64,000 bases of DNA from Paraglaciecola sp. Lineage in GTDB: Bacteria; Pseudomonadota; Gammaproteobacteria; Enterobacterales; Alteromonadaceae. The stretch covers positions 62,001 through 126,000 of the forward strand of contig JAACSL010000001.1 in NCBI GenBank assembly GCA_009993955.1. The letters are read 5' to 3'. The translations under genes and the position numbers were made by a program. Positions 8,993 through 18,912 of the stretch are shown piece after piece. The first letter of the stretch is position 1, and each line of letters starts with the position of its first letter. The notes beneath the pieces are model-generated. The model ran no database searches and was not told the origin of the DNA. It worked only from the letters and a program-made list of their open reading frames with translations.

Positions 8993-9775
8993 TCAAGCAG
9001 TCAGACTAGGTGGTTTTATCTTAAACAGGCGATAAAAATTTGCTGTGGTTACCTTTGCCAATTCGTCGACGGACACTCCCTTTAAGTCCGCGATAAATTC
9101 TGCCACTTCACGCACATAACCGGGCTGGTTTTGCTTACCGCGGTATGGCACTGGCGCCAACCAAGGGGAATCGGTTTCAATCAAAAGTTTATCTAAGGGA
9201 ATTTTTTTAACGACTTCTTGTAATTCAGTGGCGGTACGAAACGTCACTATGCCAGAAATTGAAATATACATTCCCAGATCTATCGCCTGTTCAGCCATGT
9301 CCCAGGTTTCGGTAAAACAATGCAGTACGCCCTCGGTTGTAGGATCTTTGTATTTGCGCAATAAATCCAAGGTATCTTGTTTGGCGTCTCGAGTATGAAT
9401 AATCAGCGGTTTACCCAGCACATTGGCGACTTTGATGTGATCAATAAATGAACTGAGCTGCACAACTTTGCTGTCTGCACTATAAAAATAGTCCAAGCCC
9501 GTTTCGCCAATGGCAACGACTTGAGGATGACTCGCCATGTTGAGTAAGGTAGTGTAATCACAGGCCTCGTCTTGGTGTAAAGGATGCACACCGCAAGATA
9601 CAGAGACATCAGAAAATGCCTGCACTTTGTTAAGCATCGTTGGAAAATCATTAACAGAAACACAGACACACAAAAAGTGCTCCACGCCGCGCCGACGAGC
9701 AAAGGTCAGCACTTCTTCTAATTCTTGGGCACTTTTATCTAAGCGGTCTAAATGGCAATGTGAATCAACAAACAC
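8993..9775 (-). CDS. tatD: TatD-family metal-dependent DNase (YcfH)
   Basis: A 260-residue TIM-barrel hydrolase. The metal ligands of the family are visible: H6 and H8 in DSHCHLD, E91 in GETGLDYFY, the histidines in PLIIHTRDA and LHCFTET, and the aspartate in IETDSPWL. TatD proteins have 3'-5' exonuclease or endonuclease activity on DNA. The length and the position directly after holB correspond to E. coli ycfH rather than tatD itself. It ends the pabC-mltG-tmk-holB run, 23 bases after holB. Confidence 0.93.
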   Translation of the reverse strand: MFVDSHCHLDRLDKSAQELEEVLTFARRRGVEHFLCVCVSVNDFPTMLNKVQAFSDVSVSCGVHPLHQDEACDYTTLLNMASHPQVVAIGETGLDYFYSADSKVVQLSSFIDHIKVANVLGKPLIIHTRDAKQDTLDLLRKYKDPTTEGVLHCFTETWDMAEQAIDLGMYISISGIVTFRTATELQEVVKKIPLDKLLIETDSPWLAPVPYRGKQNQPGYVREVAEFIADLKGVSVDELAKVTTANFYRLFKIKPPSLTA

Positions 9776-9798
9776 CTAATTATCCTATTTCGCATTTT

Positions 9799-10692
9799 CT
9801 ATTGTTTGTTCAATTGAGTCAGCTCATTGAGCAAACTACTAAAAATCAATATTTTGTTGGCCCCTGCATTCCTCAGTATTTTTTGCGCGCTGATGCAGCG
9901 TTGTTGCAATGACCAAAGTTTATCATTGAACTCTCCTAGCTCTTGTACCTGCTTCGCTAACCAAAACTGCAACCATCTTACCAGCTTTTCTGCCTCTGGC
10001 TGCCAGTTCGTCGCCAGCGTAACCGGATCAAGCTGTCCCTTGATGAGCGCATCAATGCCCGATGTAAAATCCGTAAAACCAACGCTTTGTTCTTCGCCAA
10101 GTTCGGCCAGCAAACTTAGGGGTGAATGTTGGTACATGGCAATAAGCCGTTCATCAATCTTTTCAGGCCAATGTACTTGCAGCCAAGCTTTAGCTTGTTC
10201 AAGCGTAGGGAGCGGTAAAGCCAGTTTTTCACATCGACTGAGTATGGTGGGCAATAATTGCTGTGCTTTGTGACTCAACATGACGATGTAGGTATTGGCC
10301 GTTGGCTCTTCTAAGGTTTTCAGCAAAGCGTTGGCGCTGGATTCGGTCATGCTATGCGCTTGATAAATAATTAATACTTTGGCCCCCGATAACTGCGCTG
10401 AGCCACTCAGCTTTTTAATTGCATCACGGATTTGATCAACACCAATTTGCTTCTCTGACCTCACTTCATGTTTATCTGGGTGACTACCCGCTTTGTGCAG
10501 GTGACAGCTGTGACAGTTTTCACATGGCCTGATGCCCTGTAGGTTGTTGCATAAAAGTATGGCACTGAGCTGTTGAGCAAACTCACTTTTACCCAAGCCC
10601 TGAGGCCCTTGCATTAACAAAGCGTGATGCAGTTTATTGCTAAGCTTGCGCTCGGCGAGTTGTTGTAGAGGACTTTTTAACCAGGGTAACAT
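9799..10692 (-). CDS. holB: DNA polymerase III delta' subunit HolB
   Basis: A 297-residue AAA+ clamp-loader subunit. It shows a P-loop-like GPQGLGKSEF (about 29-38), zinc-binding cysteines C48, C57, C60 and C63, and the SRC motif in LPTILSRCEKL that serves as the arginine-finger region in trans. Delta' is the rigid stator of the clamp loader that places the beta clamp on DNA. The C-terminal collar domain is shorter and less conserved, as usual. The start codon abuts the tmk stop codon (10692/10693), and tatD follows, the E. coli order. Confidence 0.95.
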   Translation of the reverse strand: MLPWLKSPLQQLAERKLSNKLHHALLMQGPQGLGKSEFAQQLSAILLCNNLQGIRPCENCHSCHLHKAGSHPDKHEVRSEKQIGVDQIRDAIKKLSGSAQLSGAKVLIIYQAHSMTESSANALLKTLEEPTANTYIVMLSHKAQQLLPTILSRCEKLALPLPTLEQAKAWLQVHWPEKIDERLIAMYQHSPLSLLAELGEEQSVGFTDFTSGIDALIKGQLDPVTLATNWQPEAEKLVRWLQFWLAKQVQELGEFNDKLWSLQQRCISAQKILRNAGANKILIFSSLLNELTQLNKQ

Positions 10693-11322
10693 TTAGCTTG
10701 CCATAAATTGCTGAACAGCCACTGTGATGTCTTGGTGAACTTTTTCCAAGGTTTGCATGGTATTGATGATCACACAATGTTTATCCGCTTGCGCCAAAGA
10801 TAAGTAACGTTCACGAGTGCGTTCAAAAAATTCGTTATGCTCAAGTTCAATGCGATCCAGTTGCCCTCTGCCTCTGGCTCTGGCGAGGCCAACATGGGGC
10901 TCAACGTCCAAATACAATGTAAAATCGGGACGAAAATCTTTTAAGGTAATAGCACGCAGGGCATCCAATAATGTAGCATCAATCTTTCGCCCACCCCCTT
11001 GATATGCGAGAGATGACATATCATGGCGGTCACCCAGCACCCAGTTATTGTTGCGTAGCGCTGGCAGAATGACATTGTGTAAAAGTTGGGCTCTTGCCGC
11101 GTACATTAATAAAAGTTCGGCTTCAACCGTGACTTCTTCACTTTCCCATGGATGTTTTACACACTCACGAATGGCCTCAGCCATTGGCGTACCGCCTGGC
11201 TCTCGTGTATTTACTAAACTATGGCCAGCACCACGGATTAAGTGTGATACCAAAGCGACAGCACTACTCTTGCCCGCCCCTTCAAGCCCTTCAATAACAA
11301 TGAACTTTCCTAAATTTTGCAA
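10693..11322 (-). CDS. tmk: Thymidylate kinase Tmk
   Basis: A 209-residue P-loop kinase converting dTMP to dTDP with ATP. Walker A is GLEGAGKSS (about 12-20), followed by a DR-containing motif GDRHDMSSLAYQGGG for substrate binding and a lid with RARGRGQLDR. An arginine-bearing lid and the absence of an arginine after the P-loop glycines suggest the E. coli type II form. It lies between mltG (11 bases upstream) and holB (no gap), so it is part of one operon. Confidence 0.96.
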   Translation of the reverse strand: MQNLGKFIVIEGLEGAGKSSAVALVSHLIRGAGHSLVNTREPGGTPMAEAIRECVKHPWESEEVTVEAELLLMYAARAQLLHNVILPALRNNNWVLGDRHDMSSLAYQGGGRKIDATLLDALRAITLKDFRPDFTLYLDVEPHVGLARARGRGQLDRIELEHNEFFERTRERYLSLAQADKHCVIINTMQTLEKVHQDITVAVQQFMAS

Positions 11323-11333
11323 TTTTTGCTCGT

Positions 11334-12335
11334 CTATTTTTTAAGTTGATACTGCCTAACGGCTTGATTGTGTTGTTCTAAATCTTGTGAGAACACATGA
11401 CTGCCATCGCCTTTGGCAACAAAATATAACTCGTCACTACTGTCTGGATTGAGCGCAGCGAGGATGGCAAGTTTGCTTGGCATGGCAATGGGAGTTGGCG
11501 GTAAACCTTTATTCAGATAGGTATTATAAGGATTTGGCGCACGTAAGTCTTTGCGTTTTATGTCACCATCAAATGCATCCCCCAAGCCATAAATCACGGT
11601 GGGATCAGTTTGCAGGCGCATATTTAACCGTAAGCGGTTATTAAACACCGCAGCTATCCTGGGCCGCTCACTGGCCAGGCCTGTCTCTTTTTCAATGATT
11701 GAGGCTAAAATCAACGCCTCGTAAGGGGTATCAAAAGCCAGTTCGAGGGAACGTAGCGGCCAGTTGGCGTCGATAAATTCGCGCATTTTGTCGTAGGCAT
11801 GGATGACTATCGTTTGCATGGGTGTGGCTTCAGGAAAATAATAGGTGTCGGGCAATAACCACCCTTCCAGCGTCTGCCCCGGTAAGTCTGCTGCCAGTTG
11901 TTCAATGGTTTGCTGACTCGCAGCATCTCGCACAAGTTGTGGATGCTCTGCAAGTTGTCGCTGCCAATCCTGCCAACGCAACCCCTCTACTAATTGAATG
12001 GCAAACAGCTTTTCTTTACCACTGTGCAATAAACTCAGTAAGGCTAGCCCACTCATTTGAGGTAATAATTCGTAAGTCCCCGCCTTAAAGTTTGCTTGTT
12101 CAGGTGCAACTTTCAGATACACCTTAAAAAATCGTGGGTCTTGAATAATCCCTTGTCCATGCAAATCGGCTAATACTTTCCCCGCCGACTGCCCCGCTTG
12201 AATCGTTAATAATCTGGCTGTGCTGAGGTTGATGGGTTGTTCGAGGCGTTTCACGGTGTAGTACCATGCGCCCCACCCTGATACCGCCGCTATAATAAAT
12301 AGTGTTATTAACGATTTGATTATCTTCCACCACAT
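11334..12335 (-). CDS. mltG: Endolytic peptidoglycan transglycosylase MltG (YceG)
   Basis: A 333-residue inner-membrane protein with one N-terminal transmembrane helix (about 6-26), a LysM-like region, and the YceG catalytic domain. The active-site motif ASIIEKETGLASER (211-224) contains E215 and E217, one of which corresponds to the catalytic glutamate of E. coli MltG. MltG cuts nascent glycan strands and is thought to end their elongation. It follows pabC with only three bases between them and precedes tmk, as in E. coli. Confidence 0.94.
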   Translation of the reverse strand: MWWKIIKSLITLFIIAAVSGWGAWYYTVKRLEQPINLSTARLLTIQAGQSAGKVLADLHGQGIIQDPRFFKVYLKVAPEQANFKAGTYELLPQMSGLALLSLLHSGKEKLFAIQLVEGLRWQDWQRQLAEHPQLVRDAASQQTIEQLAADLPGQTLEGWLLPDTYYFPEATPMQTIVIHAYDKMREFIDANWPLRSLELAFDTPYEALILASIIEKETGLASERPRIAAVFNNRLRLNMRLQTDPTVIYGLGDAFDGDIKRKDLRAPNPYNTYLNKGLPPTPIAMPSKLAILAALNPDSSDELYFVAKGDGSHVFSQDLEQHNQAVRQYQLKK

Positions 12336-12338
12336 CCT

Positions 12339-13202
12339 CTAGTGGCCCTTGTATTGTGAAAGATAAACAGCAAGATGTTGTTGCAAAGCTGTTGTGTGTT
12401 CATGGGTGAAGTGCCACGAGGCAGACCATGCTTTGACCCATAATTCATTTACCCAGACAATATTCATCAGTGAGTTACAGATAAATAGCTCTTGTGCGTG
12501 AAAATCCGCTGAAAATACCTGTTTCACTGGCGTAACCGGCATACCTAGTTCAGCTAACATGGCTATAACCTCGTTACGCATAACCCCTTCCACACCACAT
12601 TCGTCAAGGATTGGCGTAAACCACTGGCCATTATTGAACCAGAACACATTGCCCGCACTACTCTCAACCAACCTTGCCTGACTGTCACACACCAAGGTGT
12701 CATCGACCTCTTCACTGTCCATTGCTTGTTTAATTAACACTTGTTCAAGACGATTTAAATGCTTAATTCCCGCTAGGGCTGGCTGAATACCCAAACGTAT
12801 GGGACTGAGGTTCATGCAAATACCACGCTGCTGCCACGTTGCATAATACTCGGGCATGATGTGGGTGGAAATGATAAAACTAGGGGAGTTAGCGCCTTGC
12901 GGGCTGTAGCCGCGGCCGCCTTGGCCACGACTGATGAGCACTTTCAACACCCCTCGTTGTTGCACAGCAATTTGGCTTGCAAGCCTTTGATACACGGCTT
13001 GCACACTGCTTTCGAGCTCATCCCATTTGTCAAAAGGAATGCTTAAACGCTTTACGTCGCGCTGTAAACGAGCTAAGTGCATGGGCCACAATGACAAACC
13101 CTCAGCGCCAAAAGCCAAGGTTGTAAAACAGCCATCACCGTAATTCAGCGCTCTGTCTGCTGCGGCAATTACCCCTTGCTCTAGACCATTAACCACTACC
13201 AA
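12339..13202 (-). CDS. pabC: Aminodeoxychorismate lyase PabC (TTG start)
   Basis: A 287-residue fold-type IV PLP enzyme that turns aminodeoxychorismate into p-aminobenzoate for folate. The PLP lysine is K147 in AGIKHLNRLEQVL, and YGDGCFTT near 21-28 matches the family. The start is unusual: codon 13200-13202 is TTG, with GAGGA nine bases upstream, and the N-terminus aligns with E. coli PabC from its first residue, so TTG is the best choice. The gene begins just after a strong fabF terminator (13221-13242), so it depends on read-through or on its own promoter inside that short gap. Confidence 0.93.
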   Translation of the reverse strand: MVVVNGLEQGVIAAADRALNYGDGCFTTLAFGAEGLSLWPMHLARLQRDVKRLSIPFDKWDELESSVQAVYQRLASQIAVQQRGVLKVLISRGQGGRGYSPQGANSPSFIISTHIMPEYYATWQQRGICMNLSPIRLGIQPALAGIKHLNRLEQVLIKQAMDSEEVDDTLVCDSQARLVESSAGNVFWFNNGQWFTPILDECGVEGVMRNEVIAMLAELGMPVTPVKQVFSADFHAQELFICNSLMNIVWVNELWVKAWSASWHFTHEHTTALQQHLAVYLSQYKGH

Positions 13203-13220
13203 TATTGTGTTTCCTCACAC

Positions 13221-13242
13221 AAAAAAGCCCAAAACATTGGGC
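13221..13242 (-). terminator. Intrinsic terminator after fabF
   Basis: On the minus strand GCCCAA and TTGGGC form a 6-bp stem (13237-13242 with 13227-13232) over a TGTT loop, followed at once by six T residues (13221-13226). It sits between fabF and pabC and ends 18 bases before the pabC start codon, so it could also limit pabC expression. Confidence 0.75.
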
Positions 13243-13273
13243 CTTTGCTGCACTGCTTATAGGGCAATTGTAA

Positions 13274-14512
13274 TCATGCTTTTTTGAATAGCAATGATCC
13301 ATTTGTGCCACCAAAACCAAAGGAATTGCACAAAGCAAAATCCATCGCCACAGGTCTTGCTACATGAGGTACAAAATCTAAATCACACCCTTCACTTGGA
13401 TTATCGAGGTTAATCGTGGGTGGCGCAATTTGATCATGTAAGGCAAGAATAGTGAAAATAGCTTCAACCGCGCCTGCTGCACCTAATAAGTGACCAGTCA
13501 TTGATTTTGTTGAACTGACCAACACCTGTGTTGCATGCTCTGCAAACACGTGTTTAATCGCTGCTACTTCTGCGACATCACCTGCAGGGGTTGAGGTGCC
13601 ATGGGCATTAATGTATTTCACGTCTTTTGCCGCTACACCAGCATCTTTTAAGGCGTGCGCCATAGCTGCAGCCGCTCCTTCACCATTTTCTGGCGGCGAG
13701 GTCATATGATAAGCGTCACCACTCATGCCAAAGCCAACAAGCTCCGCGTATATGGTCGCCCCACGTTTGACCGCCATCTCATACTCTTCAAGCATGACGA
13801 CGCCGGCCCCCTCACCCAAAACAAAACCATCTCTGTCTTGATCCCAAGGCCGACTAGCTTTGACAGGATCGTCATTTCTTGTGGACAGTGCCCTGGCTGC
13901 CGCAAAACCACCAATCCCTAAAGCACATACGGTAGATTCTGCGCCTCCGGCCAACATTGCGTCAGCGTCACCATAAGCAATAGTGCGAGCCGCAATACCA
14001 ATATTGTGAACACCAGTCGTACACGCTGTTACCACGTTTAGATTGGGGCCTTTAAGTCCTTCCATGATAGATAAAAAACCCGAGATCATGTTGGTAATGG
14101 TTGCTGGCACAAAAAACGGCGAAATTTTGCGCGGCCCCGACTCGAGTAAACGACTGTGATTTTCTTCAATTAAACCCAATCCACCAATACCTGAACCAAT
14201 GGCCACGCCCACACGGTCAGCATTTTCAGGCGTTATCTGTAAACCAGAGTGTTGTAAGGCTTGTTTACCAGCGGCAATGCCAAACTGGATAAACTTATCC
14301 ATTTTTTTCGTTTCTTTTTTGGGGATGTACTGTTCGACATCAAAATCTTTCACTTCAGCCGCAAAATGCGTGCTAAAAGCACTGGCATCAAAAGAAGTGA
14401 TGGCTGCAACGCCACTTTGTCCAGCCAGTATGTTTTTCCAAGTCGTGCTGACATCATTACCCAATGGGGAAAGCATGCCCAGCCCAGTCACAACTACGCG
14501 ACGTTTAGACAC
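13274..14512 (-). CDS. fabF: Beta-ketoacyl-ACP synthase II FabF
   Basis: A 412-residue thiolase-fold condensing enzyme that elongates acyl-ACP with malonyl-ACP. The Cys-His-His triad is present: C164 in [12 protein letters not shown]303 in [11 protein letters not shown], and H340 in [13 protein letters not shown]335 is also conserved. Positions match E. coli FabF within one residue. In E. coli, FabF is responsible for thermal control of cis-vaccenate content. It is the last fab gene before a strong terminator and is separated from acpP by a hairpin, so its level may differ from that of acpP. Confidence 0.97.
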   Translation of the reverse strand: MSKRRVVVTGLGMLSPLGNDVSTTWKNILAGQSGVAAITSFDASAFSTHFAAEVKDFDVEQYIPKKETKKMDKFIQFGIAAGKQALQHSGLQITPENADRVGVAIGSGIGGLGLIEENHSRLLESGPRKISPFFVPATITNMISGFLSIMEGLKGPNLNVVTACTTGVHNIGIAARTIAYGDADAMLAGGAESTVCALGIGGFAAARALSTRNDDPVKASRPWDQDRDGFVLGEGAGVVMLEEYEMAVKRGATIYAELVGFGMSGDAYHMTSPPENGEGAAAAMAHALKDAGVAAKDVKYINAHGTSTPAGDVAEVAAIKHVFAEHATQVLVSSTKSMTGHLLGAAGAVEAIFTILALHDQIAPPTINLDNPSEGCDLDFVPHVARPVAMDFALCNSFGFGGTNGSLLFKKA

Positions 14513-14550
14513 AGTGGCCTCCGATGATAAAACGAGAGTTTGCTATAACA

Positions 14551-14580
14551 GAAAACGGCTCTGAATGAGCCGTCTTTTTT
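14551..14580 (-). terminator. Hairpin between acpP and fabF (attenuating terminator)
   Basis: A 7-bp GC-rich stem (14555-14561 with 14567-14573) over a 5-base loop. On the minus strand it is followed by TTTTC, a modest U-tract. It lies 14 bases after the acpP stop codon. In other proteobacteria acpP yields an abundant short transcript with partial read-through to fabF; the structure suits this but no measurement is available. Confidence 0.55.
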
Positions 14581-14586
14581 GGAGTC

Positions 14587-14826
14587 TTACGCTTCTTTGT
14601 GAGCGTTGACGTAATCTATGGCAGATTGAACAGTGGTGATCTTCTCAGCTTCTTCGTCAGGAATTTCAGTATCAAATTCTTCTTCGAGGGCCATGACCAA
14701 CTCAACTGTATCGAGTGAATCCGCTCCTAAATCATCAACAAATGAGGCTTCTGGTTTTACTTCTTCTTCTTTAACACCCAATTGTTCAACAATGATTTTT
14801 TTAACGCGTTCTTCGATTGTACTCAT
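14587..14826 (-). CDS. acpP: Acyl carrier protein AcpP
   Basis: A 79-residue acidic four-helix protein, almost identical in pattern to E. coli ACP. The phosphopantetheine attachment site is S37 in [10 protein letters not shown]. It carries growing acyl chains between the Fab enzymes, PlsX and lipid A enzymes. A 186-base gap separates it from fabG upstream, long enough for its own promoter, which is usual because acpP needs very high expression. Confidence 0.98.
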   Translation of the reverse strand: MSTIEERVKKIIVEQLGVKEEEVKPEASFVDDLGADSLDTVELVMALEEEFDTEIPDEEAEKITTVQSAIDYVNAHKEA

Positions 14827-15012
14827 AATTCTAGTTATCCCTTATAAAGTCTCTAGATCTAAATTTGCGTGTAGTGTATTCACCCAGCCTAGGCCTTGCA
14901 AGCAACTCACCTAACTTTTGTGCTGGTCAAACCACCCTCGCGTTGCATACTAATAAACAAAATATTAACAAGCAAGCAGACATAAGCAGTTTCATGTCTG
15001 ATTGCTGATTAT

Positions 15013-15750
15013 TTAACACATGTGCATGCCGCCGTTTACGTGCAACGTCTCTCCGGTAATATAAGCGGCATGCACACTGGCTAAAAATCCAACGGCAGCA
15101 GCTATTTCTTCTGGCGAACCTAAACGATTTGCTGGAATATCTTTAAAAATCGCTGCTTTTTGATCGTCGCTTAATGATTTTGTCATATCGGTATCAATAA
15201 AACCCGGCGCCACCACATTCACTGTAATACCCCGTGATGCAACTTCCCGCGCCATGGATTTACTAAAACCAATCACACCAGCTTTAGCTGCAGCGTAATT
15301 AGCTTGTCCTGCGTTACCTGTGCTACCTACAACAGAGCCAACGTTGATAATTCGCCCAAAACGCTTTTTCATCATGCCGCGTAAAACGGCTTTGGACAGT
15401 TTGAATATGGCGGTTAAGTTGGTGTCCATGATGGACTGCCATTCATCGTCTTTCATGCGCAGAAGCAAATTGTCACGTGTGATCCCTGCATTGTTCACCA
15501 AAATATCGATACCACTATGTTGCGCCGACAATTCATCAATCAACGTTTGTATCGCACCCTCTTCAGCAACATTTAACACTTTACCGATGCCATTTTGCCC
15601 CAAATAGTCACTGATTGCTTGTGCCCCATTTTCGCTGGTGGCGGTGCCTATAACAAAGGCACCTTGAGCGGCCAAGTGCTCGGCAATCGCTTTACCAATG
15701 CCGCGACTGGCCCCCGTTACTAATGCAATTTTTTCATTTAAATCTGTCAT
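15013..15750 (-). CDS. fabG: 3-oxoacyl-ACP reductase FabG
   Basis: A 245-residue short-chain dehydrogenase that reduces 3-oxoacyl-ACP with NADPH. It has the cofactor motif TGASRGIGKAIAE (12-24), NNAG (86-89), and the catalytic S139, Y152 and K156 (NYAAAKAG), all at standard positions. The protein ends with NGGMHMC, the FabG-type C-terminus that helps close the active site. Placed between fabD (33 bases upstream) and acpP, as in E. coli. Confidence 0.97.
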   Translation of the reverse strand: MTDLNEKIALVTGASRGIGKAIAEHLAAQGAFVIGTATSENGAQAISDYLGQNGIGKVLNVAEEGAIQTLIDELSAQHSGIDILVNNAGITRDNLLLRMKDDEWQSIMDTNLTAIFKLSKAVLRGMMKKRFGRIINVGSVVGSTGNAGQANYAAAKAGVIGFSKSMAREVASRGITVNVVAPGFIDTDMTKSLSDDQKAAIFKDIPANRLGSPEEIAAAVGFLASVHAAYITGETLHVNGGMHMC

Positions 15751-15783
15751 AATTTTCTCATTAACTTGTCTTGAACACTTGGC

Positions 15784-16704
15784 TTAAGACTGTAAAGTTT
15801 CCAAGCTGTTCAACGCTTCACAGCTTAGCGTTTTATCTATTCGTTTGATTAAGCCACAGAGCACTTTGCCTGGACCAATTTCAAACACTTGGCTAACACC
15901 TTGCGCCGCCATGTACTCCACCGTTTCTGTCCAGCGCACCGGGCTATAAAGTTGTTTCACTAAGGCCAATTTAATCGTTTCTGGATCAGTAGGCATGGCC
16001 ACATCAACGTTATTGATCACTGCTACACTTGGCGCAGAAAGGGTCATGCCAGCTAACATCGCGGCTAATTTATCCGCTGCAGGTTGCATTAACGCACAAT
16101 GTGAGGGTGCACTAACAGCTAGGGGTAAGGCACGTTTGGCACCATTATCTTTACAGTACTTTGCAGCAAGTTCTGCGGCTTTTGTTGTTCCGGCAATCAC
16201 AACTTGCCCAGGTGAATTAAAATTCACTGCCGCCACCACTTCGTTACTTTCTGTTTGGGCTTGTTGGCAGCTGCTCACCACTTTGTCATCATCCAATCCA
16301 ATGATGGCGTACATGGCACCTTGACCAGCCGGTACAGCTTCTTGCATAAATTGACCACGTGCCGCCACCAATTTCAGTGCGTCACCAAAAGCCATGACGC
16401 CAGCGCATACTAAGGCTGAATATTCACCCAACGAGTGACCTGCAAAATACGCAGCATCGGCATGGCCTTTAGCTTTAACAATTTTATACAGTGCATAACT
16501 GGCTGCCAAAAGCGCTGGTTGGGTAATGTGGGTTTGGTTAAGTTTATCTTCGTGATGTTGCACCACATCCCATAAATCGTAGCCGAGTACGTCACTCGCC
16601 TGTGCAAAGGTTTCGATGATTTGTGGATAGCTATCCACCAAGTCATGCAACATGCCTAAATATTGGGATCCTTGACCGGGAAAAACCCATGCTTGTTTAC
16701 TCAT
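15784..16704 (-). CDS. fabD: Malonyl-CoA:ACP transacylase FabD
   Basis: A 306-residue alpha/beta hydrolase-like acyltransferase that moves malonyl groups from CoA to ACP. The nucleophile is S91 in GHSLGEYSAL, with the partner histidine at H202 in SAPSHCALM. The N-terminal PGQGSQYLGM is the family signature. It lies 21 bases after fabH and 33 before fabG in the same direction. Confidence 0.97.
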   Translation of the reverse strand: MSKQAWVFPGQGSQYLGMLHDLVDSYPQIIETFAQASDVLGYDLWDVVQHHEDKLNQTHITQPALLAASYALYKIVKAKGHADAAYFAGHSLGEYSALVCAGVMAFGDALKLVAARGQFMQEAVPAGQGAMYAIIGLDDDKVVSSCQQAQTESNEVVAAVNFNSPGQVVIAGTTKAAELAAKYCKDNGAKRALPLAVSAPSHCALMQPAADKLAAMLAGMTLSAPSVAVINNVDVAMPTDPETIKLALVKQLYSPVRWTETVEYMAAQGVSQVFEIGPGKVLCGLIKRIDKTLSCEALNSLETLQS

Positions 16705-16725
16705 TTTTAATTCTCAGCTGAAAAA

Positions 16726-17685
16726 CTAATATCTAACTAAGGCAGAAGCCCAGGCAAAACCGCCACCAAAGGCTTCCAGTAATAAGGTTTGACCGCGTTT
16801 TATCCGACCATCGCGAATGGCGGCATCCAAGGCGGTAGGAACAGTGGCGGCTGAGGTATTGCCGTACTTTTCTAGAGTGATTACCACTTGGTCCAGCGAC
16901 ATTTCTAATTTTTTAGCCGTTGCCTTTATAATTCTAAAATTAGCTTGATGTGGCACCAACCAATCCAAATCGGATTTCTTAAGCTGGTTGGCGGCCAAGG
17001 TTTGCTCCACCACTTCACTTAATTTATTCACCGCAACTTTAAAAACTTCATTACCCTTCATCACTCCCCAGTTTTGATGCACCGAGAGTTCATTGCCCCG
17101 CTCAGGGTTACCTACGTAAAGTAAATCGCCGTAAGAACCTGCTGCATGGATGTGGGTCGAGAGTATGCCAGGCTCTTCACTGGCTTCAATAATCGTTGCA
17201 CCTGCCGCATCACCAAAAAGGATCACCATGGTGCGGTCTTTGGGATCAATTAAGCGACTCAGACAATCGGTACCAATCACTAAGATTCGTTTGGCCATGC
17301 CCGATTTAATATATTGGTCTGCCACACTTAGGGCATAACAGTAGCCTGCACAAGCAGCCGCTACATCAAAGGCAGGAATGCCGTCTAAATCGAGGGCTTT
17401 TTGAATTTCACATGCTGTGCTAGGTAAGGCATAACGACCACTCGTTGTGGCACACACTATCATGTCAATAGTCTTTGCATCGATGCCAGCAGCTTCAATT
17501 GCTTTTTTACTCGCTTCAACCCCCATTGTCGCCGCAGTTTCGTTAGCGCCGATGATACGACGCTCTTTAATCCCAGTGCGGTCGGTGATCCACTCATCAG
17601 AGGTATCTACCATGGTTGCTAAGTCTGCATTTGTGCGCACTTCGCTGGGATAATAGCTTCCCGTGCCAATAATTCTTGAATTCAT
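16726..17685 (-). CDS. fabH: Beta-ketoacyl-ACP synthase III FabH
   Basis: A 319-residue condensing enzyme that starts fatty-acid synthesis from acetyl-CoA and malonyl-ACP. The Cys-His-Asn triad is intact: C112 in [11 protein letters not shown]246 in VPHQANFRI and N276 in KYGNTSAAT. The start codon follows directly on the plsX stop codon (17685/17686), implying translational coupling. Confidence 0.97.
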   Translation of the reverse strand: MNSRIIGTGSYYPSEVRTNADLATMVDTSDEWITDRTGIKERRIIGANETAATMGVEASKKAIEAAGIDAKTIDMIVCATTSGRYALPSTACEIQKALDLDGIPAFDVAAACAGYCYALSVADQYIKSGMAKRILVIGTDCLSRLIDPKDRTMVILFGDAAGATIIEASEEPGILSTHIHAAGSYGDLLYVGNPERGNELSVHQNWGVMKGNEVFKVAVNKLSEVVEQTLAANQLKKSDLDWLVPHQANFRIIKATAKKLEMSLDQVVITLEKYGNTSAATVPTALDAAIRDGRIKRGQTLLLEAFGGGFAWASALVRY

Positions 17686-18714
17686 CTAGTCGTGACGCTC
17701 CATTAAAACAGCTTCAATCTTGTCTTTAATCCTGTTTGGAACCTGCATCTCAACTTCTTTGACCGCTTCACGAATGGCATACAAAAAAGCCTCTGACGAG
17801 GCGTTACCGTGGCTCTTAACCACGATTCCGCGCAATCCTATCAGACTCGCTCCGTTATACTGGTCGGGGTTCATCCGTAAATAAATGTTTCTTAACAAGG
17901 GTAAGGCAATTTTGGCGAGAATTTTGTTTAGCCAATTTTGATTTGACGCTTTTTTAACTTCACTGAGCACGAATTTCGCTAATCCTTCGCAGGATTTGAG
18001 GGCAACATTGCCGGCAAAACCATCCGTGACGATCACATCAGCCCGTTGGCTGAAAATATCATTGCCTTCAACATAACCAATGTAGTGAAGACTTGGCGTA
18101 GCATTTAACAATGCAGACGTCGCTTTGATACGGTCATTACCCTTATTTTCTTCTGTACCCACATTCAGCAAAGCCACTTTGGGTTGTGTTATGCCACCTA
18201 CGAGTTCAGCCACTATGCTGCCCATTACCGCATATTGCCACAACACATCGGAACTGCAGTCTACATTGGCACCGAGGTCCAATAGGTAGACCTTACCCCC
18301 TTCCGTGGCTGGCATCTGCGAGATTAAGGCTGGTCGCTCAATACCGGGTAGAGTTTTTAATACTAAATAAGCCATGGCCATCAGTGCACCAGTATTGCCG
18401 GCACTGACACATCCATCTGCCCTGCCTTGTTCGACACAATCGAGCATGCGGCGCATAGATGAATCTTTTTTACTGCGAAGTGCAGAACTCACCGCTTCCC
18501 CCATCAACACAGTTTGAGTGCTGTGTTCTATGCGCGTACGGGTTTGTAAGTCGGTGGGTAAGTTAGACAACCAAGGGCGAATAGCGTGTTCATCGCCACA
18601 CAAAATAAGATTTAAATGAGGAATAGCAGAAAGCGCGCTTTTTGCAGCGGCCAAAATAATATGGGGGCCGAAATCGCCCCCCATGATATCTAACGCTAAG
18701 GTTAGATGACGCAA
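17686..18714 (-). CDS. plsX: Phosphate acyltransferase PlsX
   Basis: A 342-residue enzyme making acyl-phosphate from acyl-ACP for the PlsY route of phosphatidate synthesis. It begins LTLALDIMGGDFGP, the PlsX N-terminal motif, and has SAGNTGALMA (about 104-113), GTEENKGND and VTDGFAGNV, all typical. It stands between rpmF and fabH, the widespread rpmF-plsX-fab arrangement that ties lipid synthesis to ribosome production. Confidence 0.96.
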   Translation of the reverse strand: MRHLTLALDIMGGDFGPHIILAAAKSALSAIPHLNLILCGDEHAIRPWLSNLPTDLQTRTRIEHSTQTVLMGEAVSSALRSKKDSSMRRMLDCVEQGRADGCVSAGNTGALMAMAYLVLKTLPGIERPALISQMPATEGGKVYLLDLGANVDCSSDVLWQYAVMGSIVAELVGGITQPKVALLNVGTEENKGNDRIKATSALLNATPSLHYIGYVEGNDIFSQRADVIVTDGFAGNVALKSCEGLAKFVLSEVKKASNQNWLNKILAKIALPLLRNIYLRMNPDQYNGASLIGLRGIVVKSHGNASSEAFLYAIREAVKEVEMQVPNRIKDKIEAVLMERHD

Positions 18715-18732
18715 AGTCTTGTCACTTTATCA

Positions 18733-18903
18733 CTAAAGAGATAAAACTTTTTTGCCTTTATAGTAACCATCAGCAGTCACGTGATGACGAACGTGCGTCT
18801 CACCTGACGTTGAATCTACTGACAAAGTAGTGGCACCTAATGCATCGTGTGAACGACGCATACCACGCTTTGAACGGGATTTTTTACTTTTCTGTACAGC
18901 CAT
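18733..18903 (-). CDS. rpmF: 50S ribosomal protein L32 (RpmF)
   Basis: A 56-residue protein starting [20 protein letters not shown] and ending [11 protein letters not shown], a clear bL32. The N-terminal basic tail and the HHVTADGYY region are diagnostic. It lacks the CxxC zinc pair found in some bL32 proteins, so it is the zinc-independent form. It lies 9 bases downstream of yceD and 18 upstream of plsX on the same strand. Confidence 0.96.
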   Translation of the reverse strand: MAVQKSKKSRSKRGMRRSHDALGATTLSVDSTSGETHVRHHVTADGYYKGKKVLSL

Positions 18904-18912
18904 TGCTTGCTC

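Noticed and set aside
9827-10273. A 148-codon plus-strand frame antisense to holB
   Set aside because: It is a shadow of holB; cysteine- and serine-rich with no family match.
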